Positions 43,442-51,853 of a stretch of 64,000 bases of DNA are shown here, in pieces. Location of the stretch: the NCBI RefSeq assembly GCF_000745975.1, contig NZ_JQKJ01000015.1, positions 1 to 64,000 on the forward strand, written 5' to 3'. A program made the translations under genes and the position numbers. A model generated the notes under the pieces. That model did no database searches and was not told the origin of the DNA. It saw only the letters and a program-made list of their open reading frames with translations. The DNA is from Desulfobacter vibrioformis DSM 8776. GTDB lineage: Bacteria > Desulfobacterota > Desulfobacteria > Desulfobacterales > Desulfobacteraceae. The stretch's first letter is position 1; each line of letters begins with the position of its first letter.

Positions 43442-45169
43442 ATGAATCATAAAACAAATGCACAGGAAAAATTTCATCGATTGCGCAAACAGGCTGAAAT
43501 CATGATGGCCAATAAGACTTTTCCCAGCACGCCACCTGTTGTGGATGATCCGCTCAAATTAATCCATGAACTTCAGACCTTCCAGATTGAACTGGAACTG
43601 CAGAATGAAGAGCTGCAACGGTCGCAGCAGGAATTGGTGGAAACCCAGATAAAATACACCCGGCTTTATGATTTTGCACCCGTGGGGTACCTTACCATCG
43701 GCGTCAACGGCATGATCCTGAATGCCAACCTGACTCTCGCAGATATGTTGGCAATCGAAAGGAGTTCTCTGATTGACCAGTCGTTATCCGTCCATATCGT
43801 TTCTGAAGATCAGGACATTTTCTATCAGCACCTAAGACGCCTTGCCGATGAAAAAACAAGACAGGTCTGCGAACTGCGCATGAAAAAAACAGACGCCGCC
43901 CCCTTTGATGCACAACTGGAAAGCACGGTTATGTCATATCAGATCGGCACCCCCGGACGATATCGAACCGTGGTCATTGACATCAGCGAACGAAAAACAA
44001 TGGAAAAAGAGCAGGAATACATACAGAAACAGCTTTTCCAGGTCCACAAGATGACAGCCATCGCAACTATGGCCGGGGGCATTGCCCATGATTTCAATAA
44101 TATCCTGTTCATCATTATCGGGAATGTTGAATTTCTCATGGAAGACCTCCCGGAATGGGAACCGTTATATTCTAAGCTTAACACCATTCAAACCGCCGCC
44201 TTAAGGGCCGCAGGCATTGTGAAGATGCTCCTCAGTTTCAGTTTTAAGACTGATCAGGAAAAAAGACCGATCGATGTTTCCTTTAAAATAAATGAAACCT
44301 TTAAATTATTGCGGTCATTGATTCCATCTACCATAAATATCCGCACAATTGTTCCGGATACCGATGTGATGATCCTGGCAGACGTCATTCAGTTCGGTCA
44401 GATTCTGATAAACTTGTGCACCAATGCCGCCCAGGCAATGGAAGAAACCGGAGGCTCCATTGAAATCAAATTGGAAACTCAATTTTTAGAACAGGGCGAT
44501 GTGGAACACTATCCGGCTCTGAAAGCCGGAGCTTACGCCAAAATATCGGTATGTGACACTGGTCCGGGCATTGATCCTGAAATCATGAGCCAGATATTTG
44601 ATCCTTATTTTACAACCAGGGACGTTGGAAAGGGGTCTGGGATAGGCCTGGCCGTTGTTCACGGCATTGTTAAAAATCACGACGGCGCGGTTACGGTAAC
44701 CGGAAAACCAGGACAAGGGGCCTGTTTCACAATATTTTTCCCCGTGATTGACCAGAAACCTGAAATAAAGGCAGCCCCCCCGTATGACCTTGTTCATGGT
44801 ACGGAGAGCATCCTTTTTGTGGATGATGAAAATGACATTACAGCGGTGGCAGAAGAAACCTTCAAGCTTTTTGGTTACCGGATTGAAGCCATGACCGATC
44901 CGATAGATGCGCTGGCCATATTCAAGCTGAACCCGGGATATTTTGATATTGTTGTAACCGATATGACCATGCCGAACCTGACGGGCATCTCACTGGCCCG
45001 GGCATTGCAGGATATTCGATCCGATATTCCGATCATTCTCTGCACGGGCCATAGCTCCCTTATAGATGAAGACAAGGCCCGGCAACTTGGAATTGCAGGG
45101 TATATTGAAAAACCGGTAGAAATATCCGATCTTGCAAAAACAATCCGTCACATTTTAGACACACGGTAA
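43442..45169 (+). CDS. PAS sensor histidine kinase with C-terminal receiver
   Basis: A 575-residue soluble hybrid kinase. An N-terminal coiled coil (LIHELQTFQIELELQNEELQ) leads into a PAS domain (about 75-185, YDFAPVGYLTIGVNGMIL). HisKA follows with histidine in GGIAHDFNNIL, then HATPase (NLCTNAAQAM, DTGPGID, GSGIGLAVVHG) and a receiver with DDE, D in IVVTDMTMPN and K in IEKPVE. It starts 16 bp from the truncated radical SAM gene, divergently. The first ~170 residues are closely related to those of the PAS-LuxR protein encoded 150 bp downstream on the other strand. Confidence 0.92.
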   Translation: MNHKTNAQEKFHRLRKQAEIMMANKTFPSTPPVVDDPLKLIHELQTFQIELELQNEELQRSQQELVETQIKYTRLYDFAPVGYLTIGVNGMILNANLTLADMLAIERSSLIDQSLSVHIVSEDQDIFYQHLRRLADEKTRQVCELRMKKTDAAPFDAQLESTVMSYQIGTPGRYRTVVIDISERKTMEKEQEYIQKQLFQVHKMTAIATMAGGIAHDFNNILFIIIGNVEFLMEDLPEWEPLYSKLNTIQTAALRAAGIVKMLLSFSFKTDQEKRPIDVSFKINETFKLLRSLIPSTINIRTIVPDTDVMILADVIQFGQILINLCTNAAQAMEETGGSIEIKLETQFLEQGDVEHYPALKAGAYAKISVCDTGPGIDPEIMSQIFDPYFTTRDVGKGSGIGLAVVHGIVKNHDGAVTVTGKPGQGACFTIFFPVIDQKPEIKAAPPYDLVHGTESILFVDDENDITAVAEETFKLFGYRIEAMTDPIDALAIFKLNPGYFDIVVTDMTMPNLTGISLARALQDIRSDIPIILCTGHSSLIDEDKARQLGIAGYIEKPVEISDLAKTIRHILDTR

Positions 45170-45215
45170 AGGCAATCTCTGTTGCGCCTGCTCAAATGTG
45201 ACAAGGAGGTGAATT

Positions 45216-45323
45216 ATGGAACAACTTCTGCAGGCCCAGGAATGCCTGGTACTGGAAACTTCCCTATTATTAAAAGCAAGTTCGACAGGTCAGGCAAAAT
45301 TCGATAAAAATCAGAATAACTGA
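45216..45323 (+). CDS. Small ORF of 35 codons with strong RBS
   Basis: MEQLLQAQECLVLETSLLLK followed by ASSTGQAKFDKNQNN. AAGGAGGTGAATT in front of the ATG is a near-perfect Shine-Dalgarno at ideal spacing. It begins 46 bp after the hybrid kinase gene and its stop lies 1 bp before the end of the convergent PAS-LuxR gene. A short amphipathic helix is predicted. No family recognised. It may be a real microprotein or a leader remnant. Confidence 0.5.
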   Translation: MEQLLQAQECLVLETSLLLKASSTGQAKFDKNQNN

Positions 45324-45324
45324 T

Positions 45325-47103
45325 TTATTCCATGGTGAGCAAAAATGTTCGAAGATTTGTTTTTTTATTCTTCAAGCCTGTTTTTTTGCGGATATTTTCT
45401 CGATGCCGGGCGATGGTATGAACGGAGCTGTTCAATAAAGATGCAATTTCTTTATTGGTTTTTCCAGCTTTAATAAGACTGGCAACGTGAATTTCCGTGG
45501 GGGTCAAATTTATCATCCGGTCAGACATTTTTTTTGAAAACGGCGATATCAGGTTTTTCAACTCGGATTCCAGGATATCGATCATTTCCCTTTCGTGTTC
45601 CCGCAAAAGGTTTTTTTTCAGATTATCAAGAAGGGGGGAAATTAATAATTTATGATTGGCAAAAATCTTATTTTCCATCTCCTCTTTATCGTCCTGTCTT
45701 TTTTGGAGCAGCACCTTCAGGGCCGCATTCATATCTTCCAATTCCGCAGTCCGTACCTTCACTTTTTTTTCAAGAATTTTTTTTATCCGTTTTTGCTTTT
45801 CTTCGAACCGCTTTCGCTCCGTAATGTCTGTTACAATACCGAGATGGACAAGCGTGCCGTTTATCCATGGAATAGCCGAATCACTCTTTTCCTGCCATGT
45901 GTTTTGTTCCTTGTTGTAAACCTCCGAGATACAGGGTGTCACAGGCTTTCCATCTGAGTCTGTCAATTTTTCCTTTTTGCAGTAGTCACAGGGGCGGTCT
46001 TGATTTTCATGAAACGATTTCCAGCAGATTTCGCCGGTCAGGTCTTTCTGATAATGCTGTTTCAGGTGTTTGTTCATAAAAAGGATCTCATTTGAATCTA
46101 TATCGGTAATGTAGATGGACAATTCAATATTGTTAAGGACAGTTTCCAATTGAAGCTTGTTCTTTTCCAATAAGATGCGGCCCTGTTTGAGATCGGTACT
46201 GTCACGGGCATTGACAACAAACCCTTTGATCTTTTTGTCGTTCCCCCTGTACGGTGAGTACTCGATATCGAGGTATCGGCGTCCCATGGTGGGGAATTCA
46301 AACCATTCGCTGTAGCGGACATTGTATCCGTTCATACATTTTTCAGCATTGGGTTTGATCGTTTTCACGAAAAACGCTTCATTGAAAACTTCAGATTTCA
46401 AATGCCCGATGACCTCATCTCTGGTTTTATCATGAAAATTCAAATAGGTTTCATTTACGGCAAGATATCTGAACTGGGTGTCAATCAGGGCCAACAGGTC
46501 AAATGAACTATACACGATGTTTTTAAACTGCTGAAGTTTTTCTTCTGCCTGCCTGCGTTCGCAAATATCTGTGACCACGGTCCGGATCTGAATCGATCCC
46601 TTTGCTTCATCCCTAACAACCGTGCTTTCCAACTGCACATCAAATATGCCGCCCTCCGGATTTTTCATGTGCAGTTCGCACAACCGTCTTTTTTGGGACG
46701 CGGAAAGTTCGTTTAAGTGCCGGTAAAAAATATCCTGATCCTCAAAAAAGATATAGGCTGACAGCGGCTTTCCCAGCAGGAGACTCCTCTGGGTTGAGAG
46801 CATATCGGCAACCGTTAAATTGGCATTTAAAACCACTCCCTTTAAACTCAGGGACAGATACCCCACAGGTGAAAAATCATACAGCCGTGTATATTTCACC
46901 TGGCTCTCCATCAGGTCCTGCTGGGAACGTTTCAGTTCTTCATTCTGCAGCTCCAGTTCGATCTGATAGGTTTGGAGTTCGTGGATGAGTTTTATGGGAT
47001 CTTCAGCAACCATCGGAGAGGCAAACGCTTTGCCTCTGATTAATTCTTCAGCTTGCCGGCGCAGTTGATTGAACTTGTCCTGGACATTTTTGTTCTTTTT
47101 CAT
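45325..47103 (-). CDS. Multi-PAS protein with C-terminal LuxR-type HTH
   Basis: About 592 residues. N-terminal coiled coil (KLIHELQTYQIELELQNEELK) and PAS 1 (YDFSPVGYLSLSL) are homologous to the neighbouring hybrid kinase. PAS 2 (IDTQFRYLAVNETYLNFH) and PAS 3 (ITDIDSNEILFMNKHLK, with CWKSFHENQDRPCDYC) follow, then a coiled region and a LuxR/FixJ helix-turn-helix (LTPTEIHVASLIKAGKTNKEIA..SVHTIARHRENI). ATG 47103 has GAAGG at good spacing; longer frames overlap the CheB-CheR gene. A cytosolic one-component or phosphorelay-linked transcription regulator. Confidence 0.88.
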   Translation of the reverse strand: MKKNKNVQDKFNQLRRQAEELIRGKAFASPMVAEDPIKLIHELQTYQIELELQNEELKRSQQDLMESQVKYTRLYDFSPVGYLSLSLKGVVLNANLTVADMLSTQRSLLLGKPLSAYIFFEDQDIFYRHLNELSASQKRRLCELHMKNPEGGIFDVQLESTVVRDEAKGSIQIRTVVTDICERRQAEEKLQQFKNIVYSSFDLLALIDTQFRYLAVNETYLNFHDKTRDEVIGHLKSEVFNEAFFVKTIKPNAEKCMNGYNVRYSEWFEFPTMGRRYLDIEYSPYRGNDKKIKGFVVNARDSTDLKQGRILLEKNKLQLETVLNNIELSIYITDIDSNEILFMNKHLKQHYQKDLTGEICWKSFHENQDRPCDYCKKEKLTDSDGKPVTPCISEVYNKEQNTWQEKSDSAIPWINGTLVHLGIVTDITERKRFEEKQKRIKKILEKKVKVRTAELEDMNAALKVLLQKRQDDKEEMENKIFANHKLLISPLLDNLKKNLLREHEREMIDILESELKNLISPFSKKMSDRMINLTPTEIHVASLIKAGKTNKEIASLLNSSVHTIARHRENIRKKTGLKNKKTNLRTFLLTME

Positions 47104-47135
47104 ACGCATACCTTCGGCTTTAAATGGGGGGGCTT

Positions 47136-50063
47136 TTATCTTTTCACCGAATTGGCCGGCCATTCCTTGATATCCCTTTCAATCGTGATCATGCTGTTGA
47201 TGCCGCTTTTTTCATCCCTGAGAGCCGCTGCGATAATCCCTACGCTTATGCGTGTCTTATTTTTGGAAAGTCGCTGGGTTTTAAAGACAGGAGAACGTCC
47301 CTCTGAGATTACGGTCTTCATGAAGGAACGGAAGGATTCTTCCTGTTCTTCAGGCACCAGATGACAAAAATTCATGGCCAGCGCCTCTGCTTCGGTAAAT
47401 CCATATAATTTTTCAGCCCCAGTATTCCAGAAGGTAATGGCACCGTCTTCATCCTGGATGATGACGGCTTCCGATGAATTCACCATCACGGACAACCGCT
47501 GGGCAGTCCAGCGGAATTTTTTGAATTCCGTAATATCTTCAAAGGTCACAACCACCCCGTCAATGACATTCTGCATGGTACGGTAGGGCATGATCCGGGT
47601 CCTGAAGAACTGGCCGCTCTGGCTTTCCACTTCAAATTCCTGGGTAATCAAATCTTTGAGAACCTGCCGTGCATGATCCGCCAGCTGAAAATCTCTCAGC
47701 TCCGAGGCAAAATGACTGATGGGACGACCAATATCCGTAACAGCCAGGGGAATCAGCCGGGTGGCCATGTCGGTGAAGCGCCGGATATTCAGATCCATAT
47801 TTAAAAATATCGTTCCGATCTGGGTGGAATTCAGCAGGTTTTTCATGTCGTCATTGGCGTCGGACAATTCATCGATCCGGCTCTGCAGTTCGGCATTTAC
47901 CGTGGCGGATTCCTCGTTGAGGGACTGAAGCTCTTCTTTTGAGGTCTCAAGCTCCTCGTTGGTTGATTGCAGCTCTTCGTTGGTGGATTGAAGTTCTTCA
48001 TTGGTGGATTTGAGTTCCTCATTAGAAGTTTCCAGTTCTTCAATGGTGGTCTGGAGATTTTCCCGGGTATGTTGCAGCTCCTGTTCAAGATGGATTACCG
48101 TCTGGTTCTTTTGAGAAACTCTGGACGTTGTCTTTTGTTTTGTTTTGACGACATCATGAAAGACAACCATGAGCATGCCGCGAATGGCCCCATATTCCAG
48201 TATCGGTTTTACCTTCAGATTGATCGTGATAAATCCGCCATTGTTTTCGATATCGATGCCATTCTGAATCACTTCATGCCTGAGTGTGGCAGCCTTTCTG
48301 ATGGCCGACGTCAATGCAATCTTGAGTCCGGGTCTTGCCATTTCCAGAATATTACTGGACATCCTGCCGGCAGCAGGCTCCAGATATTTTCCCGTGCGGC
48401 CATGAACATAAACGATATCCGATTTTTCATCAATGATCACACAGGGCGGGGTATCACTCTGCTGCAGGATGGTTTCCACCAGCATGAAAGCGTTTATTTC
48501 TTCGGCCCTTTTAACGGCTTCCGGGATCTTTATCTCCAGGGAGTTATCCATCTCCATGGGGGCTGAAATGGGAAATTTTAACGCCGGACGGGCATTTTCC
48601 TGATGAGGCTGACGTTTGAATATTTTCCATTTCTTGTCGGAACATTCAAACAGATTGGTTTCCTGGCCGACTGATTCAGCCGAGCCCAAAAACAAAATCC
48701 CATCCGGCTTCAGACTGTAATAAAACATGGGGAGCAGTTTTTTCTGCAACTCGGGCCCGAGGTAAATCAAAAGATTCCGGCAGCTGAGCATATCCAGCTT
48801 CGTGAAGGGCGGATCCTTAATCAGGTTTTGCGGTGCAAACACCAGCATTTCCCGGATGGCCTTTTTAACCCTGAAGAAACTGTCCTCTCTGGTGAAAAAG
48901 CGTTTTATTCTTTCCGGATGGACATCAGACGCGATACTGACGGGATAGAGCCCGGATCTTGCAGCATTGATGGCATCTTCATCCAGATCAGTTGCAAAAA
49001 TCTGGATTGTAAAATGCCGGTTCATTTTTTCCATGCATTCCTGCAGCACAATGGCCAGGGAATAGGCTTCTTCGCCAGTGCTGCACCCCGGCACCCAGAT
49101 TCTGACCCCGGCGTCTTCGGATTTATCGGCGAGCAGGTTTGGTAAAAACGTCTCCTGAAGAACATCAAAGGCCTCGGGGTCTCTGAAAAAACCGGTCACA
49201 CCGATTAGAAGATCCTTGAACAGGATATGAACTTCTCGCTCGCTTTTTGCAAGATAGGTGACATAGTCATTGATATTACTGATCTGGTGGACATTCATCC
49301 GTCGTTCAATCCGCCGGATGATGGTATTTTTCTTATAAAGGGAAAAATCCTGATTGGTGTGGGACCGCAGGAGGATATAGATTTTCTGAAGGGCTTTATG
49401 AAATTTTTCCTCATCCGTACCCACTTTGTTTCCGGGTTCAATAATGGCGTGCCGGGCGTATTTCATCAGTGCTTCCGGCATCTTTTCCACGGGAAGCACA
49501 TAGTCTGCAAATCCGGTGGCGATGGCGCTTCTGGGCATGCCGTCATACTTGGCAGAAGCTTCATCCTGAACCATAACCATGCCGAGTTCGCCCTTGATCT
49601 GTTTTAATCCAAGGCTGCCGTCACTGCCGGTGCCGGACAGGATAATACAGACGGCATTGGCCCCCTGATCCAGGGCCAGGCTTTTAAAGAAATTATCAAT
49701 GGGCAGATTAAACCCCCTGGGGCGGGGCAGATCCATGAGATGCAGAACGCCGTTTAGAATCGCCACATCCTTGTTCGGCGGGATGACATATGCGGTATTG
49801 GGTTGAATCTGCAAACCGTCTTCGATCAGCAGAACCGCCATCTCGGTTTTTTTCTGAATCAGGTCCGGCAGGAGACTGATATGGGTAGGATCCAGGTGAG
49901 AAATCAGGACAAAGGCCATTCCGCTGTCCTTTGGCATGGCACTGAAAAAGGCTTCAAAGGCTTCCAGGCCGCCGGCAGATGCGCCCATTCCAACAATAGG
50001 AAATTTTTTATCCTGGGCAGGATGTGCTGCCTGTTTTTTTTGTAAATTTTCTTTTTTTGCCAT
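47136..50063 (-). CDS. CheB-CheR-PAS fusion (methylesterase/methyltransferase hybrid)
   Basis: About 975 residues. CheB methylesterase domain (IVGMGASAGGLEAFE with the catalytic serine; HLDPTH histidine; LSGTGSDGSLG), CheR methyltransferase N-terminal (DFSLYKKNTIIRRIERRM) and catalytic domain (WVPGCSTGEEAYSLAI, KLDMLSCRNLLIYL). Then comes a PAS-like region, a long heptad coiled coil made of repeated STNEELQ units, and two more PAS segments. No receiver is attached to CheB. Such fusions occur with hybrid kinases and act outside classical chemotaxis. ATG 50063 has AGGAG upstream. Followed by the PAS-LuxR gene, starting 32 bp later: a likely signalling pair. Confidence 0.92.
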   Translation of the reverse strand: MAKKENLQKKQAAHPAQDKKFPIVGMGASAGGLEAFEAFFSAMPKDSGMAFVLISHLDPTHISLLPDLIQKKTEMAVLLIEDGLQIQPNTAYVIPPNKDVAILNGVLHLMDLPRPRGFNLPIDNFFKSLALDQGANAVCIILSGTGSDGSLGLKQIKGELGMVMVQDEASAKYDGMPRSAIATGFADYVLPVEKMPEALMKYARHAIIEPGNKVGTDEEKFHKALQKIYILLRSHTNQDFSLYKKNTIIRRIERRMNVHQISNINDYVTYLAKSEREVHILFKDLLIGVTGFFRDPEAFDVLQETFLPNLLADKSEDAGVRIWVPGCSTGEEAYSLAIVLQECMEKMNRHFTIQIFATDLDEDAINAARSGLYPVSIASDVHPERIKRFFTREDSFFRVKKAIREMLVFAPQNLIKDPPFTKLDMLSCRNLLIYLGPELQKKLLPMFYYSLKPDGILFLGSAESVGQETNLFECSDKKWKIFKRQPHQENARPALKFPISAPMEMDNSLEIKIPEAVKRAEEINAFMLVETILQQSDTPPCVIIDEKSDIVYVHGRTGKYLEPAAGRMSSNILEMARPGLKIALTSAIRKAATLRHEVIQNGIDIENNGGFITINLKVKPILEYGAIRGMLMVVFHDVVKTKQKTTSRVSQKNQTVIHLEQELQHTRENLQTTIEELETSNEELKSTNEELQSTNEELQSTNEELETSKEELQSLNEESATVNAELQSRIDELSDANDDMKNLLNSTQIGTIFLNMDLNIRRFTDMATRLIPLAVTDIGRPISHFASELRDFQLADHARQVLKDLITQEFEVESQSGQFFRTRIMPYRTMQNVIDGVVVTFEDITEFKKFRWTAQRLSVMVNSSEAVIIQDEDGAITFWNTGAEKLYGFTEAEALAMNFCHLVPEEQEESFRSFMKTVISEGRSPVFKTQRLSKNKTRISVGIIAAALRDEKSGINSMITIERDIKEWPANSVKR

Positions 50064-50192
50064 GAAAGCATCTCCTGATCCCATAAATTTGAAAGTCGAA
50101 ACGGTATATTTGCACTTTATCTTTCAAGAGGGGGGAATATCAAGTAATACTATTTGGAAATCTTCACAGCCTTACTTGTTCGTTAATAAAAA

Positions 50193-50494
50193 ATGGGGAT
50201 CATACAAAGCGATTACGCAAAGAAGATTGAGGTTGATCAACTGGCCCAAATCGTAAATAGGGGCGCTTCCGCTTTCCATAACACCTTTAAGGAGATCACC
50301 TCGGATTCTCCCTTGACTATCTCAAAAAGATCCGACTGAATAAGGCCGGGTATTTTATGGCTCATCAGCGCATGAAAGCTGACATGGCAGCCGATAGGGT
50401 CGGGTATGAAAGTCCCTCCCAATTCAGCCGGGAATTCAAGCACTATTTTGGCCAGAGCCCTGCTGAAATGGTCAGGGAGATGAGACCTGCGTGA
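50193..50494 (+). pseudogene. AraC-type regulator, C-terminal remnant with frameshift
   Basis: Frame 1 from 50193 reads KIEVDQLAQIVNRGASAFHN then [11 protein letters not shown]. After a one-base loss near 50316 the next frame continues [20 protein letters not shown] and [28 protein letters not shown] to a stop at 50494. Together these are the two helix-turn-helix motifs of an AraC/XylS protein. The N-terminal domain is missing and the reading frame is broken. Confidence 0.88.
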
Positions 50495-50559
50495 TTGGGA
50501 TAGCCTGAAGGCAGACTTTAGTCAATATTCTTGTCAGAGCCGATCTTGTCCTTGTCTAA

Positions 50560-51138
50560 GGCATGGGCAGGCGCGCGCGCTTTCATAGGCGAGGACGATG
50601 CGGCAGGCGAGCTTCTCGGTAGCTGGCGAACCGAGATCGGTCAACTCGGACGACTGTTGCTGTTGCGCGGCTTTGAGACCGCAGAAGAATTGGCAGCCGA
50701 GCGTCGCCGTGCGCTCTTGAGTGTCGATCCATTCCACGCGGGTGGCATTGTAACCGCGTTGAGCATGGAAAGTTATGCTCTCTTCCCATTCCTACCCCCC
50801 ATTCAACCCAAGTCCATGGGCGGCATCTATGAGTTTCGCACCTACCGTCTGAAACCAGGTGGCTTGCCGCCAACCCTTGCCCGCCAACCCTTGCCGGTTG
50901 GAAAAAGGCAATCAAGCCGGCCCGTGAGTACACCAGTCATCTCGTTATTAACATGTACGCGTTGGACGGGCCACCACGGATTACCCATATTGGGGGCTTC
51001 GAGAGTCTGGAACAACGCGCGGTGCTCCGCGCGAAGTTTTATGCTGCTGGGTTCTGGCCGCCTCAGGGAGGCCCAGAACAGATTGCGGAAGCAACTTCGA
51101 CGATTGCCTTGCCGGAGGACTCATCTCCGCTTCGTTGA
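50560..51138 (+). pseudogene. NIPSNAP family protein gene, broken by a 14-bp tandem duplication
   Basis: The frame reads TEIGQLGRLLLLRGFETAEE.. and GIYEFRTYRLKPGGLPPTLA, the NIPSNAP domain signature. Then CGCCAACCCTTGCC is present twice in tandem (50868-50881, 50882-50895), which shifts the frame. Removing one copy restores GWKKAIKPAREYTSHLVINM, GPPRITHIGGFESLEQRAVL and a stop at 51138. NIPSNAP proteins are ~110-240-residue ferredoxin-like proteins of uncertain function. The 5' end is not clear and may be truncated. GC-rich composition unlike the neighbours suggests transfer. Confidence 0.85.
50868..50895. repeat. 14-bp tandem duplication inside the NIPSNAP gene
   Basis: Two adjacent perfect copies of CGCCAACCCTTGCC. 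The net +14 insertion is the inactivating change. A precise deletion of one copy would restore the reading frame. Confidence 0.9.
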
Positions 51139-51242
51139 CGCTCCTAATTGGGGGGGGCTGACTTACCCCCCCCCAAAAAAAAACGTTAACTTATATTTCA
51201 ATACCGTCTTACGCGAAAAGCCGCACAAGACGGTGAATATCC

Positions 51243-51309
51243 GCATAACCCATCATTCCACCGGACCTGCTCGAATAGCCGTGCAGGCCGGTGAATTCAA
51301 ACGTTAGGT
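51243..51309 (+). other. Integron attC-like recombination site
   Basis: GCATAAC (51243-51249, R'' position) and GTTAGGT (51303-51309, matching the R' consensus GTTRRRY) flank imperfect inverted arms ATTCCACCGGACCTGC (51255-51270) and GCAGGCCGGTGAAT (51283-51296). The left arm has two unpaired extra bases, C and A, which on the bottom strand are the G and T extrahelical bases known to orient attC recombination. Length 67 bp is within the attC range. No integrase is in the window. Confidence 0.7.
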
Positions 51310-51319
51310 GAACCGGAAA

Positions 51320-51463
51320 ATGGACAAACTATTAGAAATTAGACAAGCAAAAATGGGGGACAAACCAGACTACCAGTGTTATCTTCAATGGCTTGAAGAG
51401 TATGCTTCCGTTTCAGATGGTCCAGTTATCGGCACAACGGTCAGGGAGAGGCGTCAGAATTAA
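51320..51463 (+). CDS. Short ORF just after the attC-like site
   Basis: 47 codons, MDKLLEIRQAKMGDKPDYQC then YLQWLEEYASVSDGPVIGTT. It begins 11 bp after the attC-like R' box, where a cassette gene would begin. It is followed at once by a poly-C tract and a transposase remnant. There is no good Shine-Dalgarno (ACCGGAAA). Family not recognised; it may be the start of a lost cassette gene. Confidence 0.35.
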   Translation: MDKLLEIRQAKMGDKPDYQCYLQWLEEYASVSDGPVIGTTVRERRQN

Positions 51464-51473
51464 TTACCCCCCC

Positions 51474-51803
51474 CCATTTGCTTTATGGCGAACTGGGTAA
51501 ACGAAAGAAGAAAGACTGTATGCCTACAGGGAGTTATTCCGATATCAATTGGAGGACGATGAACTCGATCAGATCAGAAAAGCCACCAATGGGTATTTTG
51601 CATTAGGCGGGAAACAATTTCAGGATGAAATCAGCATGATGCTGGGTAGAAGGGTCTTTCGGGGAAAAGCTGGCAGGCCGAAGAAAGATGTTTATGGTCT
51701 GTCCCCCATTTTGTGCAAACTTGCGGATGTGGCCATTGTGGCTGATGCCAACCAAGTCTGCTCCGGGATTATCCGGGCATTGAAGGAAAAAATAAGGGAT
51801 TAA
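51474..51803 (+). pseudogene. REP-associated tyrosine transposase (RAYT) C-terminal remnant
   Basis: HLLYGELGK in one frame, then after a one-base change near 51500 EERLYAYRELFRYQLED, ELDQIRKATNGYFALGGKQF and LGRRVFRGKAGRPKK. This is the C-terminal helical part of REP-associated IS200-like (Y1) transposases. The catalytic HUH/tyrosine domain is absent. The final segment (DVYGLSPILCKLADVAIVAD..) differs from the family and may be fused flanking sequence. Confidence 0.75.
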
Positions 51804-51853
51804 GGCCTTAGAGCCTGTTTGGTTTTGTAATGTACATATATTGCAGCTGTGTT

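Noticed and set aside
47930-48060. Apparent DNA tandem repeat with ~21-bp period
   Set aside because: It encodes the repeated STNEELQ heptads of the coiled coil in the CheB-CheR-PAS protein, a usual feature of these fusions, so it is protein-driven and not a CRISPR or satellite.
50531-51307. Single 258-residue protein spanning the NIPSNAP region
   Set aside because: The frame only stays open by chance after the 14-bp duplication; domain similarity moves to another frame, so it is treated as a pseudogene.
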